NCBI GenBank assembly: GCA_014871385.1
Contig: CM026423.1
Coordinates: forward strand, 8,160,967 to 8,224,966
Source of the DNA: Ceratodon purpureus
Lineage: Eukaryota; Streptophyta; Bryopsida; Pseudoditrichales; Ditrichaceae
Length of the DNA stretch: 64,000 bases
Direction: 5' to 3'
Under the pieces are notes generated by a model. The model ran no database searches, was not told where the DNA came from, and saw nothing but the letters and a program-made list of their open reading frames with translations. Numbering within the stretch: the stretch's first letter is position 1; each line of letters begins with the position of its first letter. The position numbers and the translations under genes were made by a program. Positions 57,761 to 64,000 of this stretch are shown piece by piece.

Positions 57761-59414
57761 CCATTGATACCCGTCGGTATCCGGGTTGAAGACCCCGAGA
57801 GGGCCTCGAATTCCGGACATCCGTTGATTCGAATATCTGGTGGAAATTCCTTGTTCAATGATTAAGATTTTGCTCTACCAAAATTAGAGAAACTTGAAGT
57901 GCCCTATGTTATCACATGAGTAACAATGGAACAATCAATAATAAAATAAATCCAAATGGGTGAAATCTATAGTCTAATTTGAGTTGTTTGGTTGGAAGCA
58001 AAATTAATTGTAAGGAAAGTTGCCTATTTTGGCCAAACAAAGTGTTGAAAAATCTTATACAAGATGGAATTTGAGGTTGTGAAATTGTCAAAATTTTCTC
58101 TAGGTAATTGAACATATTTCTAGGCACTTGATACTTCCATTTTTGTATGAATTTGAAGCTAGTAGCCTTGTTCAACCACGCATTTAAATACTTTCTACCT
58201 CAAGTATGTCCTTTGAGAGTTTGAATGCAAGGTCCTTGTCCAACTTCATGTAGCTTAACCACCCTATTAAGTAGGACACATTGTCCTCTTAGTGAAGTTC
58301 CTATATGAGGATGATAAATCAAATGAAACTACTATAACACTAGAAAATCTTGTTTATGAAGGAAATATCTATTCTTATACCAAAGATGGTTGATTTGATG
58401 AAAATCAAGTATATATTTGTTTTCACAATGGAGGGAATTATCTCATGCTAAATATCACCTACCAATTTGATGCAATGTGTTTAATGGTCAAATTCCATGG
58501 TCACTAAATATTGTTTTTTTCAACATGATCTGGAATTATTGATGTTTATGGTTTAAACATTGTGTACATGATTGGCAAAATAACAACATTGGCAAACATC
58601 TTGTTTCACTATATTGGAAGATGCTACAATTTCTAAGTAAGATGTAATTGCAATGCAATAGTTGCATCTTTGTTTCAATTTGTTCTTTAGAAAAGATAAA
58701 AGTTTAAGTAATGATTTTGATGGAGTGTGCATGGTTGGATGAGTCCTTAATATGATGTTTTAAAGATGTGTTTTTGGTGAGAAATATTACGTGTTTGAGA
58801 GTCTACTCTCGAAAGGGGGAATAGATCTTTACTTCCATACCTTTATGCCATGGGCATTGCATTGAGGGTGGATCAAACAGACACTTAATTTACGTTGAGT
58901 TCCTCTGAAGACCAAAGTTTTTCTCTCTGCTTCAGAATTTGTTAAGCCTAATTCTTGCTTGAGAATGAGTGTTGAAGTCTTAAAGTGACGGGGTTTTGAA
59001 ACTAATGCAACTAACCAACTTAAGTTTGAAAGTGTGGTTTTTTGTAAATAGTGAGAGTGTGAAGACAAACAACCATAAATTATATTTTTAATAGCGTTAC
59101 TTTTATAGGTTAGAAGACATAAACAGGAATGTAATAAGGTATTTCCAGTTAATGTTGAAATTACAAAGTGACTATGATGCAATCAACAACTATAAGTTTG
59201 TGTAAATCGTTTTTAGCCATGAAATTTGATATGGTAAGCTTTTAATAGCATATACAACTACCTTACTAAATTTTTGTATAGAAAGCATGGACATTTTAAG
59301 AGCAACATAGGCCAAAGTTGATTATATCATAATGAATTCCTACAATACCAAGATATATTATGCTTATCCAAACACACACTCATATGTCTGATTTATTGTA
59401 TCTACTTCTTGATG

Positions 59415-59522
59415 AGATGATAGTAGTCATTTATTATCTATCCATAATTTCAACTATATTGACATCCAAGATGATAGTAGTCATTTATTATCTATCCATA
59501 ATTTCAACTATATTGACATTCA
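59415..59522. repeat. Tandem duplication, 54-bp unit
   Basis: AGATGATAGTAGTCATTTAT begins two successive copies at 59415 and 59469, nearly identical through CAACTATATTGACAT. Confidence 0.9.
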
Positions 59523-59554
59523 GTGAGTGACATCCCAGATGATAGTGTCTCACA

Positions 59555-59590
59555 GTGACATTTCTGCATTAATTAATGCAGAAATGTCAC
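59555..59590. repeat. 36-bp perfect palindrome
   Basis: GTGACATTTCTGCATTAA is directly followed by its exact reverse complement. A shorter palindrome with the same TGCATTAATTAATGCA core theme lies at 59877-59896, beyond the C-rich stretch; the pair may be ends of a decayed element. Confidence 0.85.
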
Positions 59591-62317
59591 TATAGGACAC
59601 TTTTGCCACATGGACCCCCTTGAAGGGGTGCCACATGGACTGCTAGGATATTTTGAAACTTACTTCTCCACCCCACTCCCTAGCCCTCTTGTACTTTGAG
59701 GGGAGGTGAGGAAATACAAACATTATGGGATAAACCCGCTCCCTCCCCCCCCCCCCCCCCCCTATTAAGACCCCCCCAAGACCCCCCTCCTCCAAAACCC
59801 TCCAAGACCCCCCGACCGTCCTAGCTGCGCTACGTACCTCCCCCCCCCCCTCCCCCCTCCCTCCCATCTCCACCCCTGCATTAATTAATTAATGCAAACC
59901 CTGTGCACAGTGAGATTTGGGGAGATAGGAGATAGTGCTATTAAGAAACATTGCTTATTTTCATTCACAAGTACAAAGATTTTTTACTTGTCTTCTTTGT
60001 AATATAGTCTTAAATTTTATGGATAATCATACAAAGTAATGAATAAGCACACAATCAATTAATGTAAGATCCTTGAATTGGTCTCTATTTCTTCTCAGTC
60101 TTTGATATCGTTCTAGTACAGTTCGCAGATCCTCATACCATTTAAGCATAAATGTAGTCAATCTTCTTTTAAAAGTCACAACTTCTTCAATTGATGTTTA
60201 CTTTTGAAAACTATCAATATTTTAATTCGTATACCAACTTCACAATTTCACTAATTATAATCTCAACTACATTAAAGATAACGTGAAACTTTTGCATGCA
60301 TATCAATATAGGATTCATCAATATTATATTTTAACATTTTTTATTTATTTATTTATTTTTTGAATATTGAAAAGCTTTAATTTATTTATTTATTTTTAAT
60401 ATTATTTTTTGTCAATACAGTTAAGAACACAATCGACAATTTAAATATTTATTTACATTTTTTTAGAAATTTGCATTTAGCAAAAATAATTGAACAATCT
60501 ATCAAGCAATTAAAGAGGTAGATAGATAAATTTCATTTACATTGAAGGTTTCATGTGGACTTGGCATAAGATTAATTAGCCCGTGGATAGATACTATTTT
60601 TCTTATCATATAAATGTGTATAATTTCATGGAATGTACATTTTAACATGCATTAATTTTATTTTTGTAGTCATACATTTTGTTTTAAAACTGAATTAAAT
60701 AAGAATTGAAAATTTATTATTTTATTACAATGTAGATTAGTTGTGTCCTTTTGAAATGAATTTGCATTGACATCTTATCTCCAAATGATTTATACTTTGA
60801 ATATGCTAAATATGTTACTCCACAATCTTTTTATAAAAAAAAATCAAATATAAAATTATGACAATCTAATTTAGAACTCAAAATATTTGCAGTTTGATAT
60901 TACATAACTTAAAGAAATTGAAAATTTGAATTTTAAATAATAATGTTTTTTTTAGATAAAAGATTTAAAAGGAAATTAAATTTAGATTATATCATGGTTG
61001 TTAAAATCTCCTAAATTAATCCACTATAAAAAAATATTAATTCCATCTGTAAACATATAGTAAAAATAGCTTATACTTCTCTTATAAGCCATTGTTTACT
61101 ATGTCTAAAATAATTATGTCCCTTGTAAAGCCATTAGTATCTAAAGGCCCCGGGTCTTTTCTAATCAAAGCACATTATTTCTTTTAAAGTGCCATATGAG
61201 TAAATAGAGGTGAAATTTGGTCATCTAAACTATAAAATTTTGTAGCAACTTCTTGCAGGTGATGTGGATCAAATTTGGACTCTTAGAACCTCATAGATTG
61301 ACCGTAATGTTTCTAAAATTTGATTGTGGGTACTTTAGAGTTGAATATTTATTTTCAAACTATTTGTAATAGAAAAAATTTCAACCATAAAGTTGTTTTA
61401 AATCATCTTAAGTTCACATATGGACCAAAAAGAATAAAAAACAATTTTTTTCCTACGGTGTTAGAAAATGGTCCAAGTTTTACGAGAAAGAAGATTCCAA
61501 ATTCAAACTAAAAGGCTTGGCAAATCTTGACAACTTCTTGAATGAAGTTGAGTTTGTTACCACATAGACTATAGTTGAATCGAAATTGAACCAAACAAAT
61601 TTCATTGCAATTTGACCCTTGATGAAGAAGAAATGACTCCTCAAAGTTAAATGTCCAATATTGGACGGCAAAAGTGAGGGGTTAAATAAAACCTTTCATT
61701 CAAATTCCTTACAATACATGAATGTTATAATAAGTCCATATATACATTGACATTCAAATGACCAACCAACCTTAAGCAATTCAGTAGACATTGACATAAA
61801 TATGTAATGATACAATCTATAGGCCTTATTTATGAGAACCCTAATAAAACCATCTAGAAATAAATTACTCCTTTTTTTAGAGTTTACATGAAAAATTAGG
61901 AAGGTCTAAGATTTACTTCACAAGATGAATTGATCACATGTTTCTTCACAATCAGGAGTTTCAAATGTGTTATTGAACTTAAGGCATATGAAACATCAAA
62001 AGAACTTGAAAGTTTGCATTCTAATTGCACACAAGTATGTTGATGGAATATATTTCATTTTCAAGTATCTTTGAACAAGACATTAGCTGAAATGTATACC
62101 TCAAAAAACACTCAAGGAATAGAAAGTATGTGTGCTCGTGATTTAAATTTGTGTAGTTGAAAACTTGAGAATAAGTCAAGTATTTTGGTGTGATGGGAAA
62201 ACATGTTGAATTGTGTAACATACATTGAAAGGATTTTTATCATCAAAGCTTCAAGTATGAAGCAATATTGATTTTGAAGGAGAAAAAGGGTGCTATTTTG
62301 TCCATCAAATCAAAAAT

Positions 62318-64000
62318 ATGAATTTGATTGCAAGTTCACCATTATCACAATCTCCTACGGAGCAAGAAGCATCAAATGTTCCAAGTTTATCCATTTTACT
62401 TCAAACCATTGTATTGGGTTCTACATTTGTAACGGGTCATATAATGCGACGGAAGAACATTCTCATACTTCATGAAGCAGGGATTGCTCTTCTTTTGGGT
62501 AAGGAAATGGCCTTTGGTGTGTACCAAAGAATCAAAAGTATATATATTTAAAGGTTTTTGGTAACTAGATTAAATTAAAATTTGATAGAATAGTAAAAAT
62601 AAATATAAGTACCGATTTTATTCAATTCCTATATGACATCTAACTTTTGCATCAAAGATCAAAATGAGTGGGTGGGAAAAATATAAATATAATAATTCTT
62701 AATTATATGCACAAAGTTTTAAATCTATTGAAATAAATAAAAACCTAAGTTATCTTTATATATTTTTTATCATATTTGTTGGTATACATTAAAAAAATTG
62801 GCATTAGGTTTAGGGTTTCTAAACAAAACAAAACTAAAAATTTATAGTATTATTGAGGGAAATGTGTTTAAGAAAACTTTCATCACCCGAATCGACCTAT
62901 CAAATACATTTGACTCAAATTTTTCATCAAAATATCCAAGGCCAAAAATGCTACATTTGTTACATACTAAATTACGCTAAATTAGATCAAATTAAGACTT
63001 AGCACAGATTTAAAATTATGTTCAGTTTCCTTTTTCTTTTCTTTTTTAAAATTGGTGTATTAAATTTATGATTAGAATTTTTACATGATCAGAGTTACAA
63101 AAAAATAAAAAAACATTTTATTTATGTTTGAGTAATTTTGAATATGGACATGTGGTGGAAAAGTTTGCAGGTGTTGTTGTTGGATTGATGATAAGATTCG
63201 TTGGAGAACAAGGATTTGGGTAAGTCATGTAGCATTGGGCCAATACTACAGTCAATAAACTTATACTAAGAAAAAAATTGAATTTATTTAGATAAATTGA
63301 AAATTAATTATCTTATATTTTCCTCTTTAAATAATCCTATTTATATTTATCATTGGATTTTTACTTGATGGATGCCAATACAGGAGTTGGATCAATTTCA
63401 ATAACAATTTTTTCTTCTACGTATTATTGCCTCCAATAATATTATATCCTTTAGATAAATATATACATTTCAAATTTATATACCATATACTAGCATTATT
63501 AATGGAAATTTACATAACATTTGTTTCTTTAACAAAAGCAAGATAACACTGAATCTGGATGGAGTTTAAAACCGGTAAGAAGAGCTCAAGTTATCAAATA
63601 CTCAAAACTCAAAAGTATTAAGTTTTAAATTAAATCATTGAGTTATTAAATTTTCAAAAAAAATGTATTATAGTATGAATTGATATATAATATATGGATT
63701 AATATCTTGTATATTAAAAGAAAAATATAATATCAATTTTAATTTGTATTCCATAATATTTGTACTAATAAAATTCTAAATGATTTTGAATGACACCAAA
63801 TGACAGAGCCATTTTTTCTCAAATTTTGGTGCAATATGTACATTTGCTTTCCTAGGAACTCTAATGTCTACATTTGTTGTTGGCACTCTTTTGTAAGGCC
63901 TCAAATTTCAAAATCTCAAATTTTGCATCAAGAAAATATTATAGTATTTGAAGAACTTTTTAATTAAACAAAACCATAGTCTACAATGGATCTTTGTGTG
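62318..64000 (+). CDS. Intracellular Na+/H+ exchanger (NHX5/6-like), N-terminal part; continues past window
   Basis: Exons 62318-62498, 63171-63219, 63384-63443, 63550-63574 and 63807-63892 join with matching phases (1, 2, 2, 0, 2) to about 133 residues. The product has a first membrane helix (LSILLQTIVLGSTFVTGHIM), an RR-x-x-x-L-x-E-A region, LLLGVVVGLMIRF, then WINFNNNFFFYVLLPPIIFE (the conserved FFxxLLPPI amiloride-site helix), SGWSLKP, and SNFGAICTFAFLGTLMST. This order matches plant endosomal NHX5/6 and animal NHE6-type exchangers, which exchange luminal H+ for Na+/K+ in Golgi and endosomes. The third intron (63444-63549) begins ATATCCTT, ends AC, and has TTCTTTAAC upstream: a U12-type AT-AC intron. 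Exon 4 is only 25 nt. The other introns are GT-AG. No stop or frameshift is visible in the exons. The start is the first ATG in frame; the 3' part lies outside. Confidence 0.88.

Larger units (their letters stand above)
56836..59254 (-). repeat. Large inverted repeat, right arm (2419 bp)
   Basis: Reverse complement of 52084-54502, almost identical (see left arm). The outer boundary is at 59254, where the sequence turns to ACAACTACC instead of the left-side (AT)n. The inner boundary is at 56836. Confidence 0.95.
59255..62317. other. AT-rich region with small repeats
   Basis: No gene recognised. It holds a 54-bp tandem duplication (59415-59522), a 36-bp perfect palindrome (59555-59590), a C-rich stretch with C18 (59745-59762), (TTTA)n tracts near 60345-60395, and a lone AGGGGTTAA (61674-61682) like an end of the TTAA element family. 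Confidence 0.5.

Overview
The window looks like nuclear DNA of a non-vascular land plant (bryophyte, most likely a moss; species not identified). Grounds: spliceosomal introns throughout, plant-type tRNAs, a plant MET1-type DNA methyltransferase, an endosomal-type NHX antiporter, and an immune receptor whose N-terminus is an alpha/beta-hydrolase joined to NB-ARC and LRR, the class described in liverworts as HNL. Gene-bearing islands have balanced composition; between them lie long AT-rich stretches full of decayed repeats.

Layout: 2-927, last three exons of an adenylate kinase (+). 4108-9002, a hydrolase-NB-ARC-LRR-ZZ receptor locus (+) with 144-bp LRR repeats and one in-frame stop that cuts off the distal LRRs and the zinc finger. 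11765-13360, a single-exon F-box protein (+). 21367-22239, a small LRR receptor-like protein without a kinase (+). 27914-35576, a complete DNA (cytosine-5) methyltransferase of MET1/DNMT1 type (+, about 12-13 exons) with E2F-like sites and a telo-box at its 5' end. 62318-64000, the first five exons of an Na+/H+ exchanger (+), including an apparent AT-AC (U12-type) intron.

The rest is repeat-derived. Around 36.6-51.4 kb and at 56.3 kb sits a family of short elements bounded by TTAA-CCCCTA inverted ends; one copy interrupts a 53-bp satellite array. Two related segments (about 42.6-44.8 and 47.9-49.8 kb) look like an old duplication, each preceded by a tandem array. From 52084 to 59254 there is a near-perfect inverted repeat with 2419-bp arms around a 2.3-kb spacer; each arm carries tRNA-Val(CAC) and tRNA-Arg(CCT) only 10 bp apart, and the spacer holds a truncated LINE, a decayed tRNA-Arg copy and one TTAA element.

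The protein-coding genes do not form a pathway. The receptor, F-box protein and LRR-RLP could serve sensing or immunity; MET1 maintains CG methylation; adenylate kinase and NHX are housekeeping. All splice models were read by eye from GT-AG (or AT-AC) sites, phase and family conservation, without transcript data.
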